Under the pieces are notes generated by a model. That model was not told where the DNA came from and made no database searches. It worked only from the letters and a program-made list of their open reading frames with translations. From positions 1-28,033 of IMG/VR virus record IMGVR_UViG_3300037070_009294: a stretch of DNA of 28,033 nt; one strand, 5' to 3'. The stretch comes from a virus. Position 1 is the first letter of the stretch. Every line of letters starts with the position of its first letter. This document shows positions 16,930 through 23,785 of this stretch, piece after piece. A program made the translations under genes and the position numbers.

Positions 16930-17465
16930 AAAGGGCCGTTGAACGAGTTCTCCACCTCCTCACGCATATCTGAACCCACCAGATAGGACAGCACCGATGG
17001 GTCCAGCACCTTGAAACTGTCCTCGTTGCCCACGATGGGGCAGGGTTCGTCGAAGGTCCAATCTTCGATGGCGGCCACGATGTAAGCGGCCAGGCGCAAA
17101 TCACGGCGGTAGATGAGGCGGGCGAACTCCCTTTTGTACTTCATCACCTCCCGTATCTGCTTCTGCTCGGCCACCTCGTACATGGGGTCGTCCTTACGGT
17201 CGTCCCACTCGGCGTAGAAGCTCTGCACCTTCTCATAGGAGGAGTTGGAGATAACCTCGCTGTCTGCCTCAATGTCGTCCAACAGGTCGGTCCAGTCCAG
17301 GTCGAGCGACTTGATGCGCCCGTCGAAGAAGCGCCAGCCCACTTTGGCGTAGTCCTCACCGAACATGTCGGGGTTGAGGTGATGGGCGTTGACGCTGACC
17401 AGCAGCGTTGAGCGGCGGCGGCTCTTGACCAGTTCCGGTCCCTTCAGGACCAATGCGGTAGTCAT
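16875..17465 (-). CDS. Tail assembly chaperone (lambda G-like), zero-frame product
   Basis: This 196-residue protein, between tail tube and tape measure genes, is in the position of lambda gpG, which coats the tape measure during tail assembly and is absent from virions. It is helical and charged, with a conserved-looking segment around 137-165 (DWTFDEPCPIVG, then VLDPSVLSYL) resembling tail chaperones that end in 'W...P.P....L....L'. The ATG follows AAGGAT with a short spacer. Near its 3' end the gene holds a canonical -1 slippery heptamer and hairpin, and a long -1 frame continues past its TAG stop into the space before the tape measure gene. A minority of ribosomes should therefore make a longer fusion (described separately). 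Confidence 0.8.
   Translation of the reverse strand: MTTALVLKGPELVKSRRRSTLLVSVNAHHLNPDMFGEDYAKVGWRFFDGRIKSLDLDWTDLLDDIEADSEVISNSSYEKVQSFYAEWDDRKDDPMYEVAEQKQIREVMKYKREFARLIYRRDLRLAAYIVAAIEDWTFDEPCPIVGNEDSFKVLDPSVLSYLVGSDMREEVENSFNGPLLKTLSLITGSELKPRQG
16910..16935 (-). promoter_or_regulatory. Programmed -1 ribosomal frameshift signal: CCCTTTA heptamer and hairpin
   Basis: The zero-frame codons are C|CCT|TTA, a perfect X-XXY-YYZ heptamer, at 16935-16929. Immediately downstream, TTGAAGAC and GTCTTTAA (16928-16910) pair around a GCT loop with eight base pairs, one of them G-U. The inner five pairs leave a three-base spacer. AGGAGGT at 16960-16954, 18 bases upstream of the heptamer, resembles the Shine-Dalgarno stimulators of bacterial -1 frameshift sites. 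Confidence 0.8.
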
Positions 17466-17473
17466 GTTAATCC

Positions 17474-18529
17474 TTAACTGTTGTAGGCAGCGCCCTTCGG
17501 GCCTTTGAGTTGCACCTCGGTGCCCGATAGCTCGGTGCCGTTATAGAGCAGCACCCCGCTCAGACGCTGGCGGGGGTCGTCCTGGCCCTTGTCGATGGAG
17601 CCACTGGTCCAGGAAGGGCGGGGCAGTTTCAGTACGAAGCTGTTGCCCACGTCACCTGGTATGCTGGCGGATATAAGCCAGGGGTAGATGGCGTTCTTCT
17701 TATAATCGGCGTAAAGCTGGTTGAGCAGGCCGAACGTTCCGTTGTGCTTGACCGGCATTGAACCGGCCACAACGTCCACCGTGCCGCTGACCTTGCCCTC
17801 GCTGAAACGCACCGGATTAACGTATAACGGGTCGGTGGAGGTGGGAAGGTCTGCTGCCACCGGGGTATTGTAGATGGGCGTTGCCGTGTTCAGCCAGTTG
17901 ATGCGCCCCGATATGAGCGGCATATCCTGGGTGTTACGATTGAACACCGTGGCGGCGAAGGAGAAAACCTTGCCTGTGGTGGTGAAGGTGGGCACGGCCA
18001 CCTCGGCATCGTCAATGGCGATACCCACCAGGGTGGCCTCATACAGCCAGCGGCCACCGGGCGACTCCAGTATCCAGGACAGGTTGGTGACCCGGCAGTC
18101 CTTGAGGCACTCCACGCCCATGGATGAACCGGGGAAGGTGCTGGAGGTCATCTGGCCATGGGAGAGTTGTACCGACAGCAGCGGCTGCCAGTTACTGATG
18201 TTGATGCGACCGGGGTTGAAGACGTGGGTGGAGGAGGCATAGGCGTCCGGACCCATGACCGACATAAGGAAGAAGCCCTGCTCGAAGCTATCCACGTAGC
18301 CACGAATGGTGATGCTGTCAACGCGGGTGGTGTCGTAGCTCTCCACCTCGCTCCAGCGGTGCCAGCGCTGGAAATCAGGGGTGTCGTGGGCTATCTCCGG
18401 GGTATGCTCCGGTGGGGCGGTCATCCAGCACAGGTACTGACCACCCGGCGTGGGCACGAAGGTGCCGGCGTTGGCCTGGAAGGCCACACCCAGCGCATGG
18501 GCGTAGTCCCTGACGATTGATAGTGCCAT
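17474..18529 (-). CDS. Major tail tube protein
   Basis: The 351-residue protein lies between the tail terminator region and the tail assembly chaperone, the standard place of the tube subunit (lambda gpV). It is beta-rich, with repeated strand-like segments such as VDSITIRGYVDSFEQGFFLM at about 71-90 and WLYEATLVGIAIDD at about 161-174. Its size is larger than the smallest tube proteins and could include an extra surface domain in the C-terminal part. The start is well supported by GGAGGAG with a five-base spacer formed by the end of the previous gene. It ends eight bases before the chaperone ATG, which has its own AAGGA. No sheath gene accompanies it, consistent with a non-contractile tail. 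Confidence 0.75.
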   Translation of the reverse strand: MALSIVRDYAHALGVAFQANAGTFVPTPGGQYLCWMTAPPEHTPEIAHDTPDFQRWHRWSEVESYDTTRVDSITIRGYVDSFEQGFFLMSVMGPDAYASSTHVFNPGRINISNWQPLLSVQLSHGQMTSSTFPGSSMGVECLKDCRVTNLSWILESPGGRWLYEATLVGIAIDDAEVAVPTFTTTGKVFSFAATVFNRNTQDMPLISGRINWLNTATPIYNTPVAADLPTSTDPLYVNPVRFSEGKVSGTVDVVAGSMPVKHNGTFGLLNQLYADYKKNAIYPWLISASIPGDVGNSFVLKLPRPSWTSGSIDKGQDDPRQRLSGVLLYNGTELSGTEVQLKGPKGAAYNS

Positions 18530-18901
18530 TTACTCCTCCTCGGCCTTGCCACGAGCCACGCTATCGCCCTCTGCGGGCGCTTCCTCGACCGGCGCTGTCT
18601 CCTCCACCGGGGCTTCCTCTACGGGTTGCCATGCTTCGGGAGCCTGGTCGGGCGGGGGAACCTCGTCTACTTCCGGCTCCACTTCCGGTTCCGGCTCCTT
18701 CTCGTCCTTCTCGTAAGGGGGATCCCACTCGTACAGTCCGGTGCGCACGGCATCCTGCTTGGCACGGTAGTTACCCACCATGCGGTCGGCCACATCCGGG
18801 TCCATATCGTTGGGGGGATATGAAGGCGACACGACACCCTTGCCCACGTACTTCAGACCACGGCGAATGGGTTCGCTGCTGTTACTCTTCTTAGCGGCCA
18901 T
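18530..18901 (-). CDS. Small acidic Pro/Glu-rich protein of unknown function
   Basis: Of 123 residues, the first 55 may fold: LKYVGKGVVSPSYPPNDMDPDVADRM recalls small phage neck-region proteins with a 'YVG...P.x.D' pattern. The rest is a low-complexity tail with many Glu, Pro and Ala (KEPEPEVEPEVDEVPPP and PVEEAPVEETAPVEEAP). This tail is surely disordered and strongly negative. The last codons GAG GAG GAG TAA form a GGAGGAG ribosome binding site for the tail tube gene, whose ATG follows at once. It overlaps the tail terminator gene by 11 bases. I cannot name a function. Confidence 0.65.
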   Translation of the reverse strand: MAAKKSNSSEPIRRGLKYVGKGVVSPSYPPNDMDPDVADRMVGNYRAKQDAVRTGLYEWDPPYEKDEKEPEPEVEPEVDEVPPPDQAPEAWQPVEEAPVEETAPVEEAPAEGDSVARGKAEEE

Positions 18902-19475
18902 AGTTTGGTCCCTCCACCCAGTGTTCTAGTAGTAGCTCAAGGCTCATGCGGCAGGTGCGCCAGACCATCGGGTGGCCGTCGATAACCCCCCAGGTCATGC
19001 TGTCTGCCACACCGCCAACAAGTTGCATCGGCATCAGCAGTTGGGACTTACCCTCTTCGTCGGGCAGGTAAGAGTTGGAGTTGACGGCCCTGGTGAAAAG
19101 CAGCCCCAGGTCATCGGTCTTCTCCACCATGTCCCCTATCTCCTCGGCCTCGTTGCCCACCACCACCTGTATGCTCACGGTGTGCATATGGGCCTGATAC
19201 TGGCCCATGGTGGTGGCCGAGTGCGTGGGTTCCACTTTATGCCACTCCCTGGAGTAGATAAGAGTTGTCAGCTCCCCCACTTCGGGTGTGAGTATCGGGG
19301 GCATATCCTTACCGGCGTATGCCTTGACCCCATAGTCTTCGCCCAGCACATCATTAAATATCTGGGACAGGCGCTTCAGTGCCACAGACAACTTTGGTCC
19401 ACTGAAGCCACGATTCTGGTCGTAGTCATGGTCCAGTTTCTTGATGGCCGGTGGCTTGTTGCTTATGGTAACCAA
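18891..19475 (-). CDS. Probable tail terminator protein
   Basis: At 194 residues and directly upstream of the tail tube region, this gene occupies the lambda U / tail terminator position. Such proteins cap the growing tube and bind the connector. The core at about 90-150 has strands and helices of the expected order: MGQYQAHMHTVSIQVVVGN (a strand), then EAEEIGDMVEKTDDLGLLFTRAV (a helix). A late strand, MVWRTCRMSLELLLEHWV, is near the end. The overlap of 13 bases with the upstream gene and 11 with the downstream gene fits co-translation. I see no catalytic motif. The identification rests on context and on a plausible fold. Confidence 0.6.
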   Translation of the reverse strand: MVTISNKPPAIKKLDHDYDQNRGFSGPKLSVALKRLSQIFNDVLGEDYGVKAYAGKDMPPILTPEVGELTTLIYSREWHKVEPTHSATTMGQYQAHMHTVSIQVVVGNEAEEIGDMVEKTDDLGLLFTRAVNSNSYLPDEEGKSQLLMPMQLVGGVADSMTWGVIDGHPMVWRTCRMSLELLLEHWVEGPNYGR

Positions 19476-20068
19476 CTGCCACCTACAATTCTGGGCCTGC
19501 CCATGCCTGCGCCCTCGATAAAGGGCCGCAGCACCTGCTGCACCTCATTGGGCCACGCCCGAACTTCTTCTTGCCAGATGGCCGTGGCTATGCCGGTGCC
19601 CTCGGTGCCCCGTTCCTCGATCATCAGCCCCACCGCATAGGCCGACAGTGCTTTGCCGGTCATGCTGCTGGTGGGACCGACCCGTTCCACCCAGCGGTCT
19701 ATGGGTCCATCCTTGTAGGTTGGGGGCATATGTGGCTCGGTGTCGTACTCCACGAAGGGGAAGATGGGGTCGGTGTTGATGACACCGGCCAGCAGCACCT
19801 CACTCTTGGCCGCCAGGGTTGAGACCTCCTCGAAGGCACCAACGATTGGTATGGCGCCGAAGCGCTGCAGATATTCCCGCTCCATACGGCCCTTCATGCG
19901 CTTGTTGGTGGCGTCCTTGACCTTGAGCAGTGCCTGGTAGACGCCCTTGCGGGCGGCACCCTGCAGCGCAAGGTAGTTGGGTGCCTCAACCGTGAGCCGT
20001 ACCTCGCCCCAGTCGCTGATCTTGCGCTCGACGATTATATCCTCGCGGGTGCGCTCACTGGGGTCCAC
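19463..20068 (-). CDS. Neck / tail-completion protein, HK97 gp10-like (lambda Z-like position)
   Basis: The 201-residue protein lies between the connector and the tail terminator, where HK97 gp10 or lambda gpZ is found. These proteins help join head and tail. The sequence FPFVEYDTEPHMPP at about residues 103-116 resembles the conserved 'YA-x-x-v-E-x-GT-x-PH' element of the gp10 family. An N-terminal amphipathic helix (ALQGAARKGVYQALLKVKDATNKRM, about 34-58) is also typical. The start is GTG at 20068, overlapping the upstream TAG by one base (TAGTG). The 3' end overlaps the next gene by 13 bases. Confidence 0.65.
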   Translation of the reverse strand: MDPSERTREDIIVERKISDWGEVRLTVEAPNYLALQGAARKGVYQALLKVKDATNKRMKGRMEREYLQRFGAIPIVGAFEEVSTLAAKSEVLLAGVINTDPIFPFVEYDTEPHMPPTYKDGPIDRWVERVGPTSSMTGKALSAYAVGLMIEERGTEGTGIATAIWQEEVRAWPNEVQQVLRPFIEGAGMGRPRIVGGSWLP

Positions 20069-20691
20069 TAGGCCACCCCCACGGCCAGCACCTGTTGCGG
20101 CGCCGGTAGATAGTAGCGACAGAGTGGCAGCAGTATGTCGGCATCGGCCATGGGCACATTACTGGTGCCAATGTCCAAAAAGCCGCTCTCCCCACCATAG
20201 GAGGTGCGGTGGCGGCGGAACATACGGGTGGTGAGCATCACCCAGGCGTCCACCACGTCGTCGAAGGGTTCGGGGGCCACAGCCCACAGCCCAGTCACCG
20301 TCACGTACTGTCCGTTGACCCAGCGTATGGCCAGACCGTTGTCACGGCGCTCAATCAGACGGTAGGCGGTGCGCTCACCGTTCTGTACCAGGCCATAGTC
20401 CTGGTTGGAAACCAGCGGCTCCATTGAAGACGACGTGGTGACCGTGACTATACTCAACAGGTCGTCTATCTCCAGCAAACTGGACGCCGGCGCAGGGTAG
20501 ATTTTAGCCGTGGGCGCAGCCCCGGCAAGCCATTTACGGTTGGTGACACGGGCGCTCTCTATCTCCCTAAGGGCAGCCGCTACCTTGGCCTGCAGGGTCT
20601 CATGGTCTTCGGGCTTTAGGACCACTTCTGCCTTGGAGAGGGCCGATTTGGCCCGACCGAGTATTGTATTGGGCCAATCAACACCACTCAT
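20068..20691 (-). CDS. Head-tail connector protein, gp6-like
   Basis: The 207-residue protein is a likely ring protein docking under the portal. The segment at about 118-160 (LAIRWVNGQYVTVTGLWA, then PEPFDDVVDAWVMLTTRMFRR) matches the pattern of gp6-like connectors. These have a beta hairpin ending in V-T-G-x-W, followed by a helix beginning V-P-x-D/V that carries Ala and a terminal run of Arg. A helical N-terminus (1-60) precedes it. The C-terminal region is rich in Leu and Pro (ILLPLCRYYLPAPQQ). The ATG starts four bases after the upstream stop (TAA AGCC ATG). The stop shares one base with the GTG of the next gene. Assignment is by pattern and position. Confidence 0.65.
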   Translation of the reverse strand: MSGVDWPNTILGRAKSALSKAEVVLKPEDHETLQAKVAAALREIESARVTNRKWLAGAAPTAKIYPAPASSLLEIDDLLSIVTVTTSSSMEPLVSNQDYGLVQNGERTAYRLIERRDNGLAIRWVNGQYVTVTGLWAVAPEPFDDVVDAWVMLTTRMFRRHRTSYGGESGFLDIGTSNVPMADADILLPLCRYYLPAPQQVLAVGVA

Positions 20692-20695
20692 GGCT

Positions 20696-21106
20696 TTAGT
20701 ACATCCAGTAGTTGGGCTTACCAGACGGGTTGTATGGTGAGCCGATGTAGTCCCGTGGGTCGGGGTAACCGCTGGGCACCGGTATCACCGAGATGGCGTC
20801 CAGTCTGGTTACCCTTGCCGAGGTGCCCTCGGCTATGTTGAACTGCTCCAGGCCCTGGATGGCCGAGCGTATACGGGCGTCTATGTTCGCCCGTAACTCC
20901 GCCGCCAGCGCTATGGGTATCTCCATGCGCTCGACACGACCGGCGATGCGCTCAAGCTCTATCTGCATCCCTGCCCTGATCACCAGCTGGGCACGGCCCA
21001 GGTCGTCCGACGCCTGTCCCTCATGGTCATCCCACAGGGTATCGACGTCGGTGGCCTGGCCTATGACACGGGAGCAGTAGCCCTTGATCTCACGCAAATC
21101 GGCCAT
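20696..21106 (-). CDS. Neck or connector protein of unknown family
   Basis: I do not recognise this 136-residue protein. It is largely helical: residues 1-95 contain several amphipathic helices (for example QLVIRAGMQIELERIAGRV and LAAELRANIDARIRSAIQGL). It ends in a proline- and tyrosine-rich tail (PDPRDYIGSPYNPSGKPNYWMY). Its place between capsid and the connector-like 207-residue protein suggests a head completion or adaptor protein. The start ATG directly follows the upstream stop, and the C-terminal Glu-rich codons of the upstream gene (GAGGAAGAA) supply a Shine-Dalgarno-like run. Confidence 0.65.
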   Translation of the reverse strand: MADLREIKGYCSRVIGQATDVDTLWDDHEGQASDDLGRAQLVIRAGMQIELERIAGRVERMEIPIALAAELRANIDARIRSAIQGLEQFNIAEGTSARVTRLDAISVIPVPSGYPDPRDYIGSPYNPSGKPNYWMY

Positions 21107-21457
21107 TTAGACTGCTTCTTCCTCTGCCGGGGCAGGGGTGGCCGCTGCGCTCTGGGCCGCTGCCCTGCGTGCCGCCTGGTTTTCCCTTGCCTTGGCCAGA
21201 GCGGCCAACTGGGCTTCGCTCATCTGGCGCTTGGGCGCCGGGGCCGATTTGGTGGTGCCGTTGGCAGGAAGCTGGGTGGGCTGGGGCGGTGCTACCGGGG
21301 CAGCATCCTCGCCCAGATACTCCATCTCTGCCGGCGGCTCATCCTGGTTGGCCAGCCAGCGCTCCAGGCGCTCGGCCACGGCCTCGGAAACGTTGACCTC
21401 CCCGGCTGCGAAACTCAACTCCTGGAAGGTAACGGGTGCGCTAAGTTTAAGTCTCAT
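21107..21457 (-). CDS. Small head or neck protein with disordered tail
   Basis: A function is not recognised with certainty. Of 116 residues, the first 45 or so (LKLSAPVTFQELSFAAGEV...AERLERWLAN) follow a pattern common in small phage proteins beside capsid genes: short beta strands, 'aGE-V-V', then an amphipathic helix. The rest is rich in Ala, Pro, Gln and Glu and is likely disordered. It contains a basic helix-like stretch around 78-97 (KRQMSEAQLAALAKARENQA). The place after the capsid gene matches lambda FI, whose product also has a flexible Ala/Glu-rich region and aids packaging, but homology is not shown. The ATG follows a GGAG ten bases upstream in a 28-base gap. The stop directly abuts the next ATG. 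Confidence 0.7.
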   Translation of the reverse strand: MRLKLSAPVTFQELSFAAGEVNVSEAVAERLERWLANQDEPPAEMEYLGEDAAPVAPPQPTQLPANGTTKSAPAPKRQMSEAQLAALAKARENQAARRAAAQSAAATPAPAEEEAV

Positions 21458-21485
21458 TTCTGGTCCACTCCTAGTTAGAGGCTGT

Positions 21486-22592
21486 TTAGCTGATGGCCTT
21501 GATGACCGCCCGACCCTTGTTGTTCAGGATAAGGGGCAGAGACGTCTGCCAGCCCTCCATCTCGGTGCGGGGGGGCTTATTGGAGAAACTCTCCACGTAG
21601 TAGGCTTTGCCAGGTCCGGACTGACCGCTGGGCGTGCCGATGCCGGTGTAGCCCAGGATGTTGGAGAGTTCGGTCAGCGGCAGGCCGTCCTGCGCCGGGT
21701 CGATGATCGTCTCGTCCTGGTTGGTCGAGGCGAAGAAGGTCATGGCGTTGCGGCGGTGGAAGTAGTGGCTGCTGCTCTCGTCATTGTAGGTCAGGTTGTA
21801 CGGGGTGATCGGGGGAAGGTCGTCCTCCGCCAGCAGCGCATTTAGCCCCGCCGTGGATACTCGACCACCGGTCTGGGCCACGGTTCCGTCGGGCAGCACA
21901 CGAAGTGAGTTGGCCCGATTGTACACCGAGGGATTGTTCTGCATGATCGAGATGACCGGCGTGGGGGCCACGATGCCCACGATGGAGCGGCCATCGGCGG
22001 CGAACAGGTCACGGACGGTGTAAATGTCCTTGAACGGGTCGCCCGTGGTGGGGTTGCTCCAGGTGGTGGTGGCGTTGAAGATGTAGCCTGCGGCAGCGGC
22101 ATAACCACCGGTAATGGTCTCACTGTAGCCGTCATCGCCAACCAGAATGACCTGTTCGTCGATGACTGCGTCCCAGCGGTTCTTCTCGTTATGGTCGTTC
22201 AAGGGCTGAACCACCATAATGTTGAAGATGCGCTGCACTTCACGGCTGCCCACAACGCTGTCGTTGCGCCGTAGCGCCCTGTTCAGCGTCTCCCAGTCCG
22301 GTGCGGTCAGTTCATAACCGGCGTCGCTATCCGCCAGGCTGACCATGAAGCTGGCCTGCTTCATGTTTCCCCGCTTCTGTACGGGGCTGTGGCGGGATGC
22401 CGCATTGGCGATGACCGAGCGGAAGGCGATGGCCCACTCGGTGTAGGTGTTCTCATCCACCGTGCGTTCGGGCAGCCAGCGCGGGCCAAGATAGGCACGC
22501 TGACCTGTACCGAACTGGGCCATGCGGCTGTTGATCAACATGGAGAATTGCCCATCGGCCTCCATCTGGGCAATCAAATCACCTAGTTCCAT
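21486..22592 (-). CDS. Major capsid protein (lambda gpE-type, HK97 fold expected)
   Basis: The 368-residue protein follows protease and decoration genes, and its size is typical of phage_cap_E-type capsid subunits. The N-terminal third has the pattern of that family: GQRAYLGPRWLPERTV at about 30-45, SPVQKRG near residue 70, and a DSDAGYELT stretch around 88-96. The middle has GIVAPTPVISIM, a likely strand of the A-domain. The C-terminus ends with the basic GRAVIKAIS. No N-terminal delta domain is obvious, consistent with use of a separate scaffold. The start at 22592 follows the upstream stop by one base and has only a distant GGGGG as a possible ribosome binding site. For so highly expressed a protein this weak site is unexpected and may indicate translational coupling. 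Confidence 0.85.
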   Translation of the reverse strand: MELGDLIAQMEADGQFSMLINSRMAQFGTGQRAYLGPRWLPERTVDENTYTEWAIAFRSVIANAASRHSPVQKRGNMKQASFMVSLADSDAGYELTAPDWETLNRALRRNDSVVGSREVQRIFNIMVVQPLNDHNEKNRWDAVIDEQVILVGDDGYSETITGGYAAAAGYIFNATTTWSNPTTGDPFKDIYTVRDLFAADGRSIVGIVAPTPVISIMQNNPSVYNRANSLRVLPDGTVAQTGGRVSTAGLNALLAEDDLPPITPYNLTYNDESSSHYFHRRNAMTFFASTNQDETIIDPAQDGLPLTELSNILGYTGIGTPSGQSGPGKAYYVESFSNKPPRTEMEGWQTSLPLILNNKGRAVIKAIS

Positions 22593-22593
22593 A

Positions 22594-23244
22594 TTATGCG
22601 GCCCCCAATATCATCCGATAGTAAGTCCTCAGGTAGGTCAGCAGGCCCGCCGCCAGCGAGGCGTAGGCGAACGGCAGCTTGTTGTACTTGATCGTGGCCC
22701 CCGGCATGACCAACGTCACACGAGCGTCCACGTCCAGGTTGGGGCAGTCATGATAGGTGAAGCCGATCTCACCCAATGGGGGAATGTCGCCCGTGGCCGC
22801 CGGACCCCAGGCGGACGATGCGGCCTGCTCGGCCAATGTGCGCCCAACCAGGGTGCCCGACGGCACACTCTTTATCTTGGTCCCGGCCCAGGTGGCCGTG
22901 GAGCCGTTGGCGATGGTGCCGTCCAGCGGGTATACCGTCAGGGTGGTGGCCCCAGCCGCGTGGGCAATCGAGGTACGTGCCACCTGGGCGTTGGTGCCGC
23001 CCGAAAAGTCCAGGTAGGCTCCCGCCGGCAGTGGTCCGGGCAGGGCCGTGACGGTTACTGCTGTGTCCCCTGCGGCAATCGAGGCATCGTTCACCGTCAC
23101 CAAAACGCTGTCCTGGGCGCTCCACTGTGCCGCGTCAAGCATGACCGGGGCACGCAGCAGGATGCGGTCAATGTCGTGGCCGCTCATCGAGGCCAGCCAG
23201 ACCGGGTTGGTCAGGGTTACCCCCGTAGCACTGAAGTTAGGCAT
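22594..23244 (-). CDS. Probable head decoration protein with an internal duplication
   Basis: The 216-residue product sits between the head protease and the major capsid protein, the position of lambda gpD. Its C-terminal part (about 125-190: VPSGTLVGRT, then HDCPNLDVDARVTLVMPG) resembles decoration proteins that carry a 'P-G-T-L-G' strand and a late strand entering 'D-V-D...V'. The middle holds two related segments, 56-80 (IAAGDTAVTVTALPG...) and 95-119 (HAAGATTLTVYPLDG...), which look like a tandem duplication of a small beta unit seen in many virion surface proteins. Its ATG overlaps the protease stop by eight bases, with AAGGAG ten bases upstream. Decoration proteins stabilise the expanded shell from outside. 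Function rests mainly on position and weak motif similarity. Confidence 0.65.
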   Translation of the reverse strand: MPNFSATGVTLTNPVWLASMSGHDIDRILLRAPVMLDAAQWSAQDSVLVTVNDASIAAGDTAVTVTALPGPLPAGAYLDFSGGTNAQVARTSIAHAAGATTLTVYPLDGTIANGSTATWAGTKIKSVPSGTLVGRTLAEQAASSAWGPAATGDIPPLGEIGFTYHDCPNLDVDARVTLVMPGATIKYNKLPFAYASLAAGLLTYLRTYYRMILGAA

Positions 23245-23785
23245 CGATCTTAAGCTCCTTCATCGCCCCCCTGAACTCCTTCAGGGTGTAGTCGTGAACC
23301 GGGGCCAGCCCTGCGCCACGACCTTTGGGGGTGTCCAGCACCTGGGCCGCCCCGTCCAACGGGTCGCTCGACAGCCCATGGGGCTGGCTGACCTTGAGGC
23401 TCTTCAAGACCGCATCGTATACCGACGGTCCTGCCTCCGCCGCCAGCAGCAGCGCCTCCATGTCCGCTTCCGCCGTACCGGGGGTGCGCTGGGTCAGTTG
23501 CAACTCCCTGACCGCCGCCGCTACACGCTCCTTGCGGCGTTCCCGGCGCTCCACTTCCAGTTCCGCCTTCAAGGCTTCCATGGCGCTGTTGTCCGGGGCC
23601 ACCGTCATTTGCACCGGCACGGTGGATGCCGAGGTGGTGATGATACGGGCCTGGGGTGAGACCCGAACGCCTTCCGGTAGCTCATATGCCTCCAGAGCCT
23701 CTACTGCCTGAGCCGACGCTTCGCCCTGCTCAGAGCCGAAGAGGCTGCGGAGGAGGTTCCACTTCCAACCGCTGTTTTCGCTCAT
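23237..23785 (-). CDS. Probable nested capsid scaffold protein (internal start in the protease gene)
   Basis: An in-frame ATG at codon 294 of the protease gene is preceded by AAGGAG with six bases between (AAGGAGAAGGTTATG), as good a ribosome binding site as those of separate genes here. Starting there gives a 182-residue protein (MSENSGWKW...) made of a short aromatic N-terminus, a charged coiled-coil core and a C-terminal segment ending LKELKIDA. It lacks all protease motifs. Lambda Nu3 is made in exactly this way from inside gene C, and no separate scaffold gene is present between protease and decoration protein. The sequence shows the start and the site; separate expression is inferred. 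Confidence 0.6.
   Translation of the reverse strand: MSENSGWKWNLLRSLFGSEQGEASAQAVEALEAYELPEGVRVSPQARIITTSASTVPVQMTVAPDNSAMEALKAELEVERRERRKERVAAAVRELQLTQRTPGTAEADMEALLLAAEAGPSVYDAVLKSLKVSQPHGLSSDPLDGAAQVLDTPKGRGAGLAPVHDYTLKEFRGAMKELKIDA

Noticed and set aside
16954-16960. AGGAGGT as ribosome binding site of an independent gene for the chaperone extension
   Set aside because: No start codon lies at a suitable distance in the -1 frame; it fits better as a frameshift stimulator.
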